From positions 31,774,664 to 31,838,663 of the forward strand of contig NC_084768.1 in assembly GCF_028858725.1 (NCBI RefSeq): 64,000 bases of DNA. The letters are read 5' to 3'. A program made the translations under genes and the position numbers. A model generated the notes under the pieces. The model saw only the letters and a list, made by a program, of their open reading frames with translations. It was not told the DNA's origin and searched no databases. Of the stretch, positions 29,701 to 42,600 are shown piece by piece. Each line of letters begins with the position of its first letter. Within the stretch, counting starts at the first letter, position 1. The stretch comes from Colius striatus. Lineage: Eukaryota > Chordata > Aves > Coliiformes > Coliidae.

Positions 29701-32700
29701 GATTATATTAGGCCACTGGCAAGGTACGGTGAATGAGGGCTGATTTGGAGAAGTATGCCCAGATGTAAGCAAGATGTGCTGCTGCAGTAGGCTGTGCTGA
29801 TTCACTGGAATTCCTATTCCCTAAAGGCACCTTGCGAAAGTAACTAAAATCCATGCAAACCACTGTGGGAGAAACTGTCACCCCCAACAACATGATGAAA
29901 TACCCACATTCTCCTAAGTGCCTAACATCAAAGATAATCCATTTAGACCAGCTCAAAAAGTCCTGCAGCTGTCACTAGAAGCTGGATCAGGCTCCATGCC
30001 CAGCTAAGAAACTTGTTGCAGAGATTAGTAAGAGATATTCTTTAGCCTGTACCATATTTATAGTTGTGAGTATCCTCTTATTTTCTGACCCAAAACAAGA
30101 AGTCCACTTGCATGGAATTTCAGCAATTTCAGAGCAAAGCTCTGAGCAAAGTTTCAGAGCAAAACAGGCTTTCCTGTTTTGCCAGGCTGGCACTGCAGCT
30201 CACTGATGGGCAACGTTTCAGCTACAATGCTAGTGCAGCAGATTTAAAGGATTGCCACATTTTATACTAATTCAATTGAATGCATGTCCACGTTGCTGCC
30301 TGGATCAGAAGTGGGAGCAAGGAAATAATGCTTATTTCTAAAAAACCCCCTTTTTAATCTTTCCTCTCCTCCTCATCTTTTGAGTATTTTCTCTGCTTGA
30401 GGAGATGGCTGGGTTTTTTTGATGAAGTTGCTGAAGAGGTGCTCAGCAAACCCATTTGTTTTTGCATGTCCAAAGGGCAAGCCACCTTCTCCTTGTTTAG
30501 GATGTAACTCTGCTTTTAGGACTAGAACATCTTGCTCAACTGTAGCCTTGTATCCAAACAATAAAAGACTTATCATGTTGATTTGAGCACTCGGAGATCT
30601 TGTTTTAGTAGCTTTGGGAAGAAAGAACACATCTGTATTCAACTTTTTTGCCTTCAGGTGATTACTAGGCTGGCTATTTTGAATACATCTTGGCATTTTC
30701 ACAGGACTCTTCAGAACATTTCAATACCTAATGAATCATGATTAATATTTTCTTATGTCATTACTTTCTAATTGATTAGAATCAAATGTAATTGTATTCA
30801 TCATTCCACAGGTGGAAATACTGACTGCAAGTATTGTGTAATCACCACACTGAATGATATAGAACTAGTGTCCATCTAGTAAATGGAATATTTTTCCCAA
30901 TGTGAAAACAACATTCAATCACTCTGTAACGTGGAAAGTTTCCCATTCTAGCTGTTTCCACTGTTTGTAACCTACAAAGCTGTATAACAGATTTGTAATG
31001 ATAATTCTAAAAGTATACTAGCAGTTTGGAAGAAAAATGAATTTTATGAATATAAAGTATCTTGCCAGTCAATACTTCTACTGTGCTTCAGGAGTGTTAG
31101 TTTCATAATATTTGTTAACCATAGCAAATTACAAAATGGTTATACACTGAAACACAATTGTGTTGTGTTTTATCGGTTCTGCTTAAAAATCTTAGTTACT
31201 CAGAAGATTTACAGTGCTGTCATGTGTTATAACATTGTTTTGTCAGTGGATCTGTGCCAATTTAATACTGGCAGAAGATCTGGCTCTACTAATGGTATAT
31301 TTTTATCTTTCATCTTTTTATTTTTAGGAAATTTGAACAACAGATGCACCCAAGATGTAAGTGGCAGTGAAAAGGAAGTACTGTTTAAGTACAGAATTGC
31401 TGAATATCTTCTATTTTGCCTGCTTTGAATTTAAACTAAGACATACATTCAAAATCCTAGCATTTTTAATGTAAGTACATTGTTTTTGTTAAGCCAAGAA
31501 GCTGAGACTGTCACCAATAAATTTTGATTAGTCATGACCTACTAACTGAAAGCCAAGCAAGTATTCACACACTTTTTAATGACAAATCAATTTGTATCTA
31601 CTACTAAGGCCCTGTTTGGGAGAAGCAAATTAAAATTATAAGGTTTCTCAAAGATTAAATGCAACTATGTTACTGTTAGGTGGGTCTTTTGATATCACTG
31701 ACACTCTGTCGAGTTTTAAATTCCTAAACTTTAGCAAGATCTGGGGTATTTTTTCAAGAAGTATGTCCAAAATTCAACCTTTAAAGTTAAATGTCTTTGT
31801 ATTGCATCTGACCATTAATTTTTAATTGATTTTTCTAATTCCATAGTCTACTACACTTTTTGAAGTCAGACACAATGTGTCTTTATATGCTGTATAAACT
31901 TGTACATTATATATACACTATTATATATTATATATACTCAGATATAATAGTTCTTTATGAAATGTTTTGAGGTTCTGAGAGGACTTAGCAATTACTGAGC
32001 TATTTCACAGTCTTCACTGTGCCCACTGTCCAGATCATGAGCTGGTTTTTCACTGGTGTTGGGTCCTTACTATTTTTATTGTCTAAAATTTTTACATCAG
32101 TATGATTTTTTATCAGTATGAGCATAAGTATACTGTTCAGTTCTAAATTTGTTAATTATATGGTAGTCTGATTTCACTTAGAAGAAGATTAAGTTATGAT
32201 TATGCAAGAAACCATACATAAGTGTCTTTACAAGGTGTAGATTTATTCAGTGTAGACTAGAGCAGGTACATTGCTTCAGAGTACCCAAAAGCAAAGAGGT
32301 TCTATTTGTCCTTTAAAGAGTAATACATTTGTTGACTGCAGTGCTTGGTATGTGAAAGTTGCCAAGCAGATGTTTGCAGTTAACATCAGCCAAAGGAATT
32401 ATGAATGACTACAAAACTACCAAACCATTTTATTCTCCAACCAGAATGAGCCCTGTGTCATGGCCATGAACAGGTAGGGTTGAGCAGTTTGTGCTGTTGT
32501 TGTTTTTTCTGATTATTGCCCATGCTTTTTTGTTTAAACACACGGAGCAAATAGGCTAACTTAAGGTGAAGAGCTCAAACATACGGGATAGCTCATTTAC
32601 ATGTGGTAAATGTGATCTATATGTATCTCACAAGTGTTATTTATTGTATTTTTCAAAGAGATAACATTTTTAAATGTTGAGGTTGTGTATCTATATTAAG

Positions 32701-34160
32701 GTTTACTGCCTTTGACATGTTTCAAGCAGCCAAATTAGCATCTCAGGAAAATCCCACCAGCTGTTCTACTACAGGTACACTGAGTCAGCTCCACAGACGA
32801 TACTGTACTAAATAAAGCAAAGAAAAGTAGGGATTAATATTCTAAATACAGTCTTAGCTTTCCTATGCTCTAGCATACACTGAAATAATTTGAAACACTC
32901 ATAAGAGTTTCATTGCATTTTAAAGCAAGCCCCAGGCATCTCATCAATGCTTCTTTAACTCCACTTACAGAATCCTTTCTAATGGCATAAGAGTGTAGGA
33001 AATGTCTAACAAGAGCAGACTAATTGTTCTGTCTTGTTCACCACTTTGCATCCAGCTAATGACAGGTTTTGAAGGAAAAGTAGCAAGCATTAGATTGCAT
33101 AATGCTGTAATAAACACTCCTGCTTCTGTGCAAGGGAAGAAATAAATTCCTTAAAGCCTTGTGACTGACAGATCTTATTAGAAGTTTTGTCCTAGCTACT
33201 GCTACTGCAAGTGTTATCCCTATTGAGCTTGATTTTTGAGCAGCTTTTGCATCTATCAGAATAGTAGCCTGTCGACAGTTGATCTCATAGGTTAATCCTG
33301 TATTGGGCACAAGAATTTGTTAGCCTTCTCAACGCTTAAAAATCACAGGTCAGATTCCCTTTCTGGGCTGGTAACTACACTGATCATAAGCAAATGTATA
33401 GCAAAAGCAACTTTATTTGTTCAGAGACAGAAACAGCTTAAGTAGCTCATCGTTAGCCAGACTGAAGTTCATGGAGCCACACGAACTCACACACTCAGAG
33501 TCAAGTCATAAACTCAAATCATACATTTTGATTACTTTTTTTTTCAGTCTACCAGGATATACTGTATTGGTTAGATTCTTGAGTTGACTTCTGAATGGGA
33601 TGTACATGTGTAAAAGCCAATGCTGCATATAGCTATTAAGTTATTCAAATATGCTTTCATAAATACTTGAGCTAATTCTGGGAAAACTAGAAGTAATACT
33701 GAAAAAGTCATTGTTAGTATCTTCCTAAACAAAACTCTTCTTATTTTCTGTAAAACCAGTATATTGTAACAGATATGAGATTATTTGCTCTGAATTTGCA
33801 GTGTAATAGGAGAGAGAGTTTCCTGACCCTGTGTCCCCTCCCTTTCTTCTCTCTGCTAATTTTGAGAATGGGTTCTTGATATTCTCACAATGGAGGTATT
33901 ACTATTCTCTAAAAGGTTGTTAAATTGTAGCAATAGAACATTTCAGCTTAACAAGATAAGCAGTGAATCATCCAGTGGCAAGTCAAGCCTCAACAGTTGG
34001 AGAAGACATATCTCCCTAAAGAGCATCATGTCATGTTTTCTAATCAAGAAGCTTTCAGCACAATCATAGCTTAGAAGATGCTTGTCAGGGATATTCATAC
34101 TCTTTGAGTCATCTTTAGGGTATTTTGATATTGGTCGTATACACCTGAGTTATTAACTTC
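23736..34160. other. Intergenic desert
   Basis: More than 10 kb of AT-rich DNA without any gene, RNA gene, CR1 tail or tandem array that I can support. A short alternating AT tract lies at about 31907-31932. Open frames are all short and have no recognised similarity. Confidence 0.6.
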
Positions 34161-34164
34161 AGTA

Positions 34165-34350
34165 ATCTCTCTGGGGCAAACGCCGTGTCCCTCCTCAGTA
34201 TCCAAAGCAGCCCGTGCCATTCCGGCCTCAGCCGTTAGAGGTCAGTGTCAGCAGGGAAACGTCTCCTGCGAGCGACGGGCCCCCGGCTGGCCCGGGGCGA
34301 GCGGCCCCGCGGGAAGGGCTCCGAGCCGCATCCACCCGCCGCACTGTGCA
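34165..34350. other. Isolated CpG-rich patch (orphan CpG cluster)
   Basis: About 185 bases with roughly twenty CpG dinucleotides and high GC, sharply bounded by AT-rich DNA. It includes GCGAGCGACGGGCCCCCGG and GGGGCGAGCGGCCCCGCGGG. No reading frame, splice site or known repeat was recognised. It could be an orphan promoter, an enhancer or part of a GC-rich mobile element. Confidence 0.75.
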
Positions 34351-37300
34351 CTTGTTAGATGGGAGCTTATTTTAATGTAAATAGAAAAAAGGAATTTACT
34401 CCCACGACTTGATTTGGATTAACCTTTTGACTGTACTCTCAAACACTGCCTTTTTGATTATCTGAGCAAATTGACACAAGCAGGGGTGCAGCAAGGATGA
34501 GTTCCTCTACTGTTTATTCTTCTGCTTTCTCATATTTAAAATTTGAATCTGCAGTTTTGGAGGATTTTAACTCTATGAGAGACAGTCAGTTGCTATTCTC
34601 TATGTAAATTTGCCCAGCTCCTGCAATCCATAAGGTCAGGAATATCACTTCTTTGAAAGAACAAAAATAGTGGGGAGGGGAGGAAGGAAAGAAAAACTCA
34701 ATTGGAGGCTGCAGCAACAAAGAACTCATCTTTAGGGCTTCATGCAGAAGAGGAGGTAGCTGGGCCCTTCTTTACCATTAACATTACTAAACTATTTTAA
34801 CACTAAAGGCAATCTGTCATTTTGAGTAAATTCTCTTCTGCTTCTATAAACACAGCCGTAATCAATTAAAGACCTACTTGTGAAGGAGCTATTGTGTGCA
34901 GTTCCATTCAGACATTGCTGAGTTGTTTTTTAGACAGCCTGTGGGGAAACACTGGTAAGGTGATGGGAAAGTTCAAAGTGCCTAACTTTTCAATGTGGAT
35001 TTTGTTATTGAGACTTCTTTTTTCTGTCTGTTTTTTTTCCATATTGCTTATCACAGCCAGGGTGAAAAATGGGTGATATCTCTCTATGCATTTCACATTT
35101 ATAGCATGTGCTGCTTGGGAGGTTCTGCAAATATTTTGAAAGATTCTCTAATGTAATTCCTTGGGGAACTTATGCATGGCAGCAGATCAGTTACTAAAAT
35201 TATAGTACCGAAAGAACAAACAAACCCTATAGCAACTATACTTACATTCATAGATACGTATATGATTGTGCACATGGGCTTAGTTCCTAACATGTTAGAC
35301 AGCAGACCAGTGCAGTCTGGGACAATGAAATAGAACCTGGTTTACAGGAGTGTGAAGATAAGTATTAATTTCTATCTGATACAAGCTCTTCAAATTTCAG
35401 TGTAATCTTGAAGGAAACAGTCAAATAGGTAATTCCAATAGCTCAGATTAGATTATTATTTTACTATCTTTCTATTGCACTTGGTCACCTGTGCCTTCAG
35501 AGTCCTTGAATGTTACCAATCTTTCCTGGTTATTTTAATCTGTTTCATTTTTCTCAATGAAGGAAAAAGTAAGGTTAAAAGAAAAGTGTGTTTTAGGAGA
35601 CCAAGCTCTTACTCTTATTTTATTATCTTTTTTCCCCCTAACATTGGAATGGATTTTAAGGACATGAGTGAGGACAGAAAAACTGAAATACAAATGGAGT
35701 TAAAATTCTTTACCATTTCTTTGTGTTTGCACTAAAAATAAATGGAATAAAATTTTAAGAATAGGCCACATTAAAAGAAAAAAGAAAAAGTAGTGATGTA
35801 GAGATGCTCATGGAGAAAAAGTGAAAGGACAGGTCATACCTGTAGAATCTGGATTTCATTGGGCTTTCCAATGTGTTTATTTTTGGATCCATTGTCAATC
35901 TTCACCACATAGTCAGGTAAGGGTAAGAACCTCACAGAAAAGTATATTTGTATCACTCTATAAATTCTTATACACACTGCCTGGGAACTCAAGAATGAAA
36001 GTGCCTTATTCTAAGAAAAGTCACTTAATAACTATCATTGGGCCAATCAGTATTTTGGCATGACATAAATTAAAGGGATAGTGGGGAAAAAAAGTGTGAA
36101 GATGAAAAAGAAACTTCTTCCTTAAAAATGTAGTGAAAAATCACAGACTATGGCAATCATACTTCTTTTACAGTGCCTAATCTACCAGTTAAAGCAAAAA
36201 TGAACATTGGGTTTTTCTAGGGCATTTAGGGCAGAGTGAAACCCGGTCGTGTGCTGTGCTAGCGCTAGAGCTAACTTTCTAAACTTCATTTTTCTTTGAA
36301 TGACAGCTTTTTGGAAGTTATACAGGAGAGCCTTGGTGCATATACCAGGCACTTTGTAGATGAGTCAGGACACCTTAACTAAATCCATTCATTACCCTGT
36401 CCCCATTGGGACAGGCAAAAGCTGCCAATTTGATGTTGGTAACGTGGATGCTGCATTAGGGAATAGGCTAAGCCTGCCAGAATTCATTCCTGAACTTTAG
36501 CAGCCACAAAAGAGTATTTCTCTGTCGTCTGTAATTGATTCAGAGCCAGGTCCCAAAAGGACAAGCTTCCTTTTGTGTGCCATCTATACCAGGGTCTAAG
36601 GACCCACAGTGCTACAACTTTTTTTTCCTTCTTTTCTTTTTTTTTTTTTAGCTAGATCACAGGAAACATCTTTAAAAAGAACAGAAATAAAATCTAAAAT
36701 GTCATCAATTATACTCCTGAGTTTTCTAAGATACATTATTTATTAGCTTGGTTATTACATTCTGGTCCATACTTTTGGAAAACAGTCACAGTCAGTTTAT
36801 TATGATCTGAGTATTTAATGTCAATAGAGTGTTACCGTTGGAGATTAAATGGGGTCTGAAACCAAAACAGAGAAGAAATGTATTTGTACAAAAAATGAAA
36901 TTTCCAGTGCTTCGGCTCACTGAGCACAGTACTTATTATCATCAGTTCATATTCAGGTCAGATTCCTCCTTCCTTTGAAAAACAGGTTGAAAAACCCTTT
37001 GAAGGCTTCTCCCATCTTCCCCTTACCCATCTGGTTACAAATTGATTAATATCGAACGCATCGTTACTTCGTGCTTCATATTTGCGTGTTCTGCATCTGC
37101 TGTGCAATGCATTAAAGGTTTCAGGACAGTAGATCAAATATTCCTAATAAGGATTACGAAAAGTTGTAAACCTCATTAGTATCATCAGTGCATCCTGGCA
37201 ACATTCTCAACTCATTCTGTAGAAAATATCCCAGAAATTTAACACGTATGACTCTTAGATAGTAAAACTGTTGGCCAGCCCCAGTGTATTCTTGTAAAAG

Positions 37301-38582
37301 TAGTTTGCCTATGTGCTTGTGTTTCAAATGGTTTTAAAAACAGCTGAGTATTCTCACAGCTTCTATTCCCAGCTTTCACCCTAGAAGTGAGTTTTAATTT
37401 GTTAAAGCAGGCATCCTCTGTTTGAACTTGAATACCTTCACTGTATCTTTCCCTGTATTTGAGTACAAGTATATTCTACTAGAAATGTTTTTCAAAATGC
37501 TCATTAAACATACAGACTTATTCATATCAAAGCACACAAGTGCAATAAATGCATAGGATAGAGCCAAGAACAGAGAAAGCTGTGTGTGGATAGCTAATCA
37601 TAGTTGAAACCCAATGGTTTTAGTGGTGAAGCCTTCCTTCTTCTTCCCACCCACTCAACAGCAGTAAGCAAAAGAACCCAGAAAGGGTGAGGCTCAGTCA
37701 CTATAGACGTTCAGATGTTTAATGAATGTGCCATAGCTTTCACTAACTAACTGCAAGGCCTTCTCAAGCAGACTCCAAATTCCTGCTGAAATGAAGACTT
37801 TCTTTCCTGGACTAGGCCTGGCATTCCTGAGAAACAATGGCCCTTTTCAAGTCCTCTCTGAAATTTCACAGGTGAAGGGAAAGGGGCAGTCATTTGATCC
37901 CATCCACAAGGAGCCTGTTAGCATTTTAAAAAGCGAAGACAGAGTCTATCATGGAATCACTGGCAAAACTGGTTAGTGGCAGAAAGAGGCAACCTAGACC
38001 TACAGCTCAGGAGACCCCTGTGAGGTATGAAGCAGTTTGACTTTTACCTCATTCTACAACCTCTTTCTCAAATGTTTTCAAGCATGGGCTACACAACCAA
38101 TAAGGCTCAGGAGACAGGTCACTAAGTTGTATCCCATACTTTGGAACAGTGGCTTTTCTGCTTCCTTTGGCTAGCACTTCACTTGGAGCTAGTACCAATC
38201 AAAGGAAGCCATTGATGGCCTATAGTATTGTGTATGGAGAACACTTACAAGTAATAAGGGGGTTCAGGGGTTTGAAACATGTTTAGTGCCCTTATTTCAG
38301 AAAGACAAGCATGTCACAGTAATTCCAGTTGTTTGGGTATAAAAACATTATAAAATTCGTTAGAAGACATTCAGAGGTAGATTGAGAAAACTTAGGATTG
38401 GGATGCATTTATAACACATTTCTGAATTTTGAGTCCAAATTTTGGCCTTTGACAAAATAAAATTGTACCTCTTCATTGTTCTGGTCCATGTCTTATCAGA
38501 ATCATTTCAGTTTCTTCTCAAGAAAAACTCAAATTCATAGGTAAGCCAACCACAGCATCAAAGCATTTTCAAAGAGGAATTT
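34351..38582. other. Intergenic, nothing firmly recognised
   Basis: AT-rich DNA. It holds a poly-pyrimidine run at about 36617-36650 and a short cluster of five CpGs at 37052-37087. No genes seen. Confidence 0.6.
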
Positions 38583-39196
38583 GCACAGAATCACACAGAA
38601 TCATAGAATGGTAGGGATTGGAAGGGACCTTTAAAGATTATCCAGTCCAACCTCTCTGCTTAAACAGGTCTCACCTAGATCAGGTCACACAGGAATGCAT
38701 CCAGGAGGGTTTTGAAGACCAGCAGAGAAGGAGCCTCCACACCCTCCTTGGGCAGCCTGGGCCAGGGCTCCCTCATCCTTACAGAAAAGAAGTTTTTCAT
38801 TATGTTTCAGTGGAACTTTTTGTGTTCCAGCTTTTGTCCATTACCCCTTGTCATAGCACTGACACTACAGAAAAAAGTGTTGCCTCACCCTTCTGACACA
38901 TACCTTTTAAATATTTGTAATACTAATGAGGTTACCTCCTTGGTCTCCTCTATCCAGACTGAACAGTCTCAGATCCTACAGCCTTTCCTTGTATGGAAGA
39001 TGCTCCAGTCCCCTGATCATCTTGGTGGCCCTGCACTGGGCTCTCTCCAGAAGTTCCCTGTCTCTCTTGAGCTGGGGAGCCCAGAACTGGACACAAGACT
39101 TCAAATAAGGCCTCACCAAGGCAGAGCAGATGGGGAGAAGAACCTCCCTCAACATGCCTTTCAGGTGGTTCATGTGACTACGTTGAGAAGTCATTA
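38583..39196 (-). mobile_element. CR1 LINE fragment with ORF2 3' end (0.6 kb)
   Basis: The longest CR1 copy in the window. It starts with the CACAGAATCA tail repeats and runs through the 3'UTR into the end of ORF2. The minus-strand frame at 39194-38976 shows [19 protein letters not shown], then [20 protein letters not shown], typical of the CR1 reverse-transcriptase C-terminus. The frame is cut at both ends and the copy is dead. Confidence 0.95.
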
Positions 39197-39387
39197 CCTT
39201 GTGTAACCTTCAGGAGCAGTTTTGTACTTAACATGTGGAGGATATTTTTCCATTTGAAGTCCATCTTGGTTTTACAACATAACTTTATAGCCATGCCAGT
39301 GAGATACTCAAGCCAAAGTGGACTGACTACCAAGAATAATTTCCAAAGAGAATAAATACTTTATCTATAAAGTACTCTTTCCTATTT

Positions 39388-39659
39388 CATAGAATCACAG
39401 AATGGTAGGGGTTGGAAGGGACCTTTAGAGATCATCCAGTCCAACCCCCCTGCAGAAGCAGGGTCACCTAGATCAGGTCACATAGGAACATGTCCAGGTG
39501 GGTCTTGAAGACCTCCAAGGAAGGAGCCTCCACAACCCCTCTGGGCAGCCTGTGCCAGGGCTCCCTCACCTCAACAGGGAAAGAGTTGTTTCTTATGTTT
39601 AAGTGGAACTTTTTGTGTTCCAGCTTCATCCCATCACCCCTTGTCCTGTTCCTCTTCAC
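39388..39659 (-). mobile_element. CR1 LINE 3' fragment (young-looking)
   Basis: CATAGAATCACAGAATGGTA followed by the CR1 3'UTR in reverse complement, up to about CCTCTTCACTCATAG. It lies 190 bp from the previous copy in the same orientation. It is nearly identical by eye to the copy at 14635. Confidence 0.94.
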
Positions 39660-42600
39660 TCATAGCATGCATATATATGGCTTTTTTGATTCTTTTAGGC
39701 AAAATCCCTGGTGCAGAGATGTTCATTGGTCCTCATTGCTACGTAAGTAATACACTTCTTAGTGAACATGATGGGCATACTGCCTTACCACAAGCCTGAC
39801 AGTACAGGTTAGAATATTGTTGGGACAGTGCTACAGTTGGTTTGATTGTTGTGAGGATAACAGCAACATCATCAGTGGTGCTTACCTTGTTGTTGCTGAA
39901 TACCTGGACAATGATTACATTTGGCCTTTTATTCCTTGAGTTCTTCCCAGTATCCTTTGCCATTGCTAGAAAAATGTATCTAGCTTCTTGACTAATTTCT
40001 CAGACACCAAAAAGCTGAAAATCACAGCCTGAGTTTGTTTCCTCATGACTGGCAGCTGCCTCTATATCATTTGGCTTAGCAGCAGCAGATGAGACAGCAG
40101 GTGCTGAGACAGTCAGTACAGGCAGAGTGAAGCACGGGCAGGGTGAAGCACAGGGGGAGAATGCCAAGGAATTGCTTCTTGAGTGAACATGGAACAAGGG
40201 AGCCCTGGAATGTGCTCCCAGGATTGGTGCTGAGGTGCTTTCCAGGGAAAGTGGGTCAGTTGTGCCACCCTCACAATGACTGGTACAGTCTCCTGCAGGG
40301 AGAAGATTGTTTTACACAGGCGCTCCACCCATACTGGCAGAGAAACAGAGCTTATTGGCACAGGGAAGGACTAGTTGGTAGGCAGCTCTCCCTGGGGCAG
40401 GTCTGACTGAAAAGGCTGGAAGCACTTGCAGAGGTATGTGAGGTAAAGAATGGGGATAGGATTCTTTTCTTTTTTTTCTGGTTGTAGAATTGAATTTTGT
40501 AACTATGAAACAGGGTAACACAAAGGGCTTCAGAATGACCTGGACAGCTCTTTCAGCAGCCATACTCGGGCTTTACCACAAGAAGCACTCAAGATCTTTC
40601 CATCGCTGTCACACCTTGGACTTCCCTTTCAGTCTTTCTGCAGGCTTCCCTTTTAGTACTGAGTTTGAACTGTTGATGACTTGTGACTCTGAAGAAAGCA
40701 GAAGGAGGAGTACCTTGCTATTCGGGGTATCATTAGTCCCATTCAGTTCCTTTATTTGTATGTGTGGAAGCTGGTTTTTGCTGGTTTACTGGAACTCTGT
40801 TTCACCACACTGCTGTTTGAGTTGGCAGCGCTATACTTTTTATTAGAACAAACATAGATCCAGAAACTAATGAAACAGAAATAGAAGGTTCACTGTACTC
40901 CACTCTTTTCAGGGAAAATAAACATCATAGGATGCTTGAAAAAAATCCCATTATATATCTTCCCGATTAACAGCTAAAATCTAAATGGCTCCTTCTTACA
41001 GGCAAGACTAACCAGAAAGATTATGTTGAGCTTTGCTTGAAGGAACCTATTTATCTCTCTGTTTTTATTGTTTTCATAAGTTCCTGCTACTTTGGAAGCA
41101 TGGAATTGATTATAGATCTTGGTTTAATGCTATGTGTTTCTGCAAAGCTCATCAATTGGAGAATGAAAGTCTTCAGGTTTTCGAAAGCAGCTTACTGCAA
41201 GCAAGTTTCCTTTTCCCCACCTTAAATTAATAGAAAAGAGTGTGGTTGGTTTTGTTTGTTTTGATTTGTTGGGGTTTTTTTAAGTAGAAGGAGGAGAAAT
41301 AGTTCTAAACACTGAAAAGCCTATGTCCAAGGTTTTGTAGGAGTTAGAACTAGGAAAAGTATGACAAGTATCAGTGGCAGAATGCACTATTAATGTCCTT
41401 GGTAAGACACACAATGCCTATCTGTTAGCAGATACTTCGGATATTTTCCTTCACTGGGCTACTCAAAAGCAGCTATCCTCACTTTTGAGTTTCAGCCACC
41501 AAAGATGGACTAAATTGTAGTACCCATTATCTGTAAAGTGTACCAAAATAGTCACATGAAACCTGACCCACACAGAACCTCAGAACACCAGGGCTGAGTG
41601 TTTGCTCCTCAGACCTGAAATGTACCCTCTCTTCCCCACCTCCTGCCTCAGCTCTCCCCAACTGCTGGAGTAAATGAGGCCATTCATACGGCAGAGACAG
41701 AGAAAGAATTTTGAGAGTTATGAAAAACTGCCAGTATGTAATGATACCTCCTGCAGTGCTAACCACAGTACTAATGATGGCAAAGCTACACCCTGCATGT
41801 GCTAACTGCCATCCTTTCTACTGGAGAGGACTTTTTATCGTTCTGGGAGGCTTCAAGTCAGTGATAAAAGACCCATTGGATCTAGTTGCCATTAGATTTC
41901 TCCAATCATGTTTTAGAGCTTAAACATACACAAGCATTTCAAATGAATATTTCATCACTCCACTGCACTTTAATTGTCCCTCTCTCTTTGTGAATGATTT
42001 CCCATATTACTGTAAAGGCTCTTTGGATCATGGGTTAGTGTGTGTCTGCATGTGTGTGTAGGCATAACTGGGCTTCATGCAAACAACAGAATAAATTTGA
42101 ACAACATTGTCCTGCAGAAGTGTCTTGTCTAAAACTCTATCGACCAAAGCCCATTATTCAACTCACATGTAGGTTTGTGCTGGCTGCTGTAACATTTTGG
42201 CCATAAGTGAACAGAAACAGGTTCTGCTTGCAAGGTCTGCTCTCTTCCTACTTTAATGCTTTAAAGCTTCAAACACTTTTCTATGCTTCCTTTACTTTTC
42301 CTCTCTCTATTATTTCCTTCCTTTCCTCATTGGAAGCCATGTAAGAAATGAAAGCTGATGATGGGGCAAGGAGCACAGTAATTATGCTCACGTTAACCTT
42401 TACCAAATTTGCTGGATATCTTCAGGTCTTACAAAACTGGATTCTAGATGCTCTGTAGCAGAAAACGCAGGATTGGATGGTTTCCTTCAGTTACTGCCAA
42501 AAATAATTGCTCTGGTTCAAAAAATATGGGGGGAGGGGCAAGTAATATTAGTATCCTCCTCAACAGATTCTGTAGTTGTAACCCCACATGGTAGTGAGTG

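Noticed and set aside
36617..36650. Poly-T run as a retrogene poly(A) tail in reverse
   Set aside because: No coding or gene-like sequence or target-site duplication was seen beside it.
38712..39206. 164-codon plus-strand open frame
   Set aside because: It is antisense to the CR1 ORF2 remnant. The sense strand carries the reverse-transcriptase tail.
40490..40846. 118-codon plus-strand open frame
   Set aside because: No similarity recognised and no gene context.
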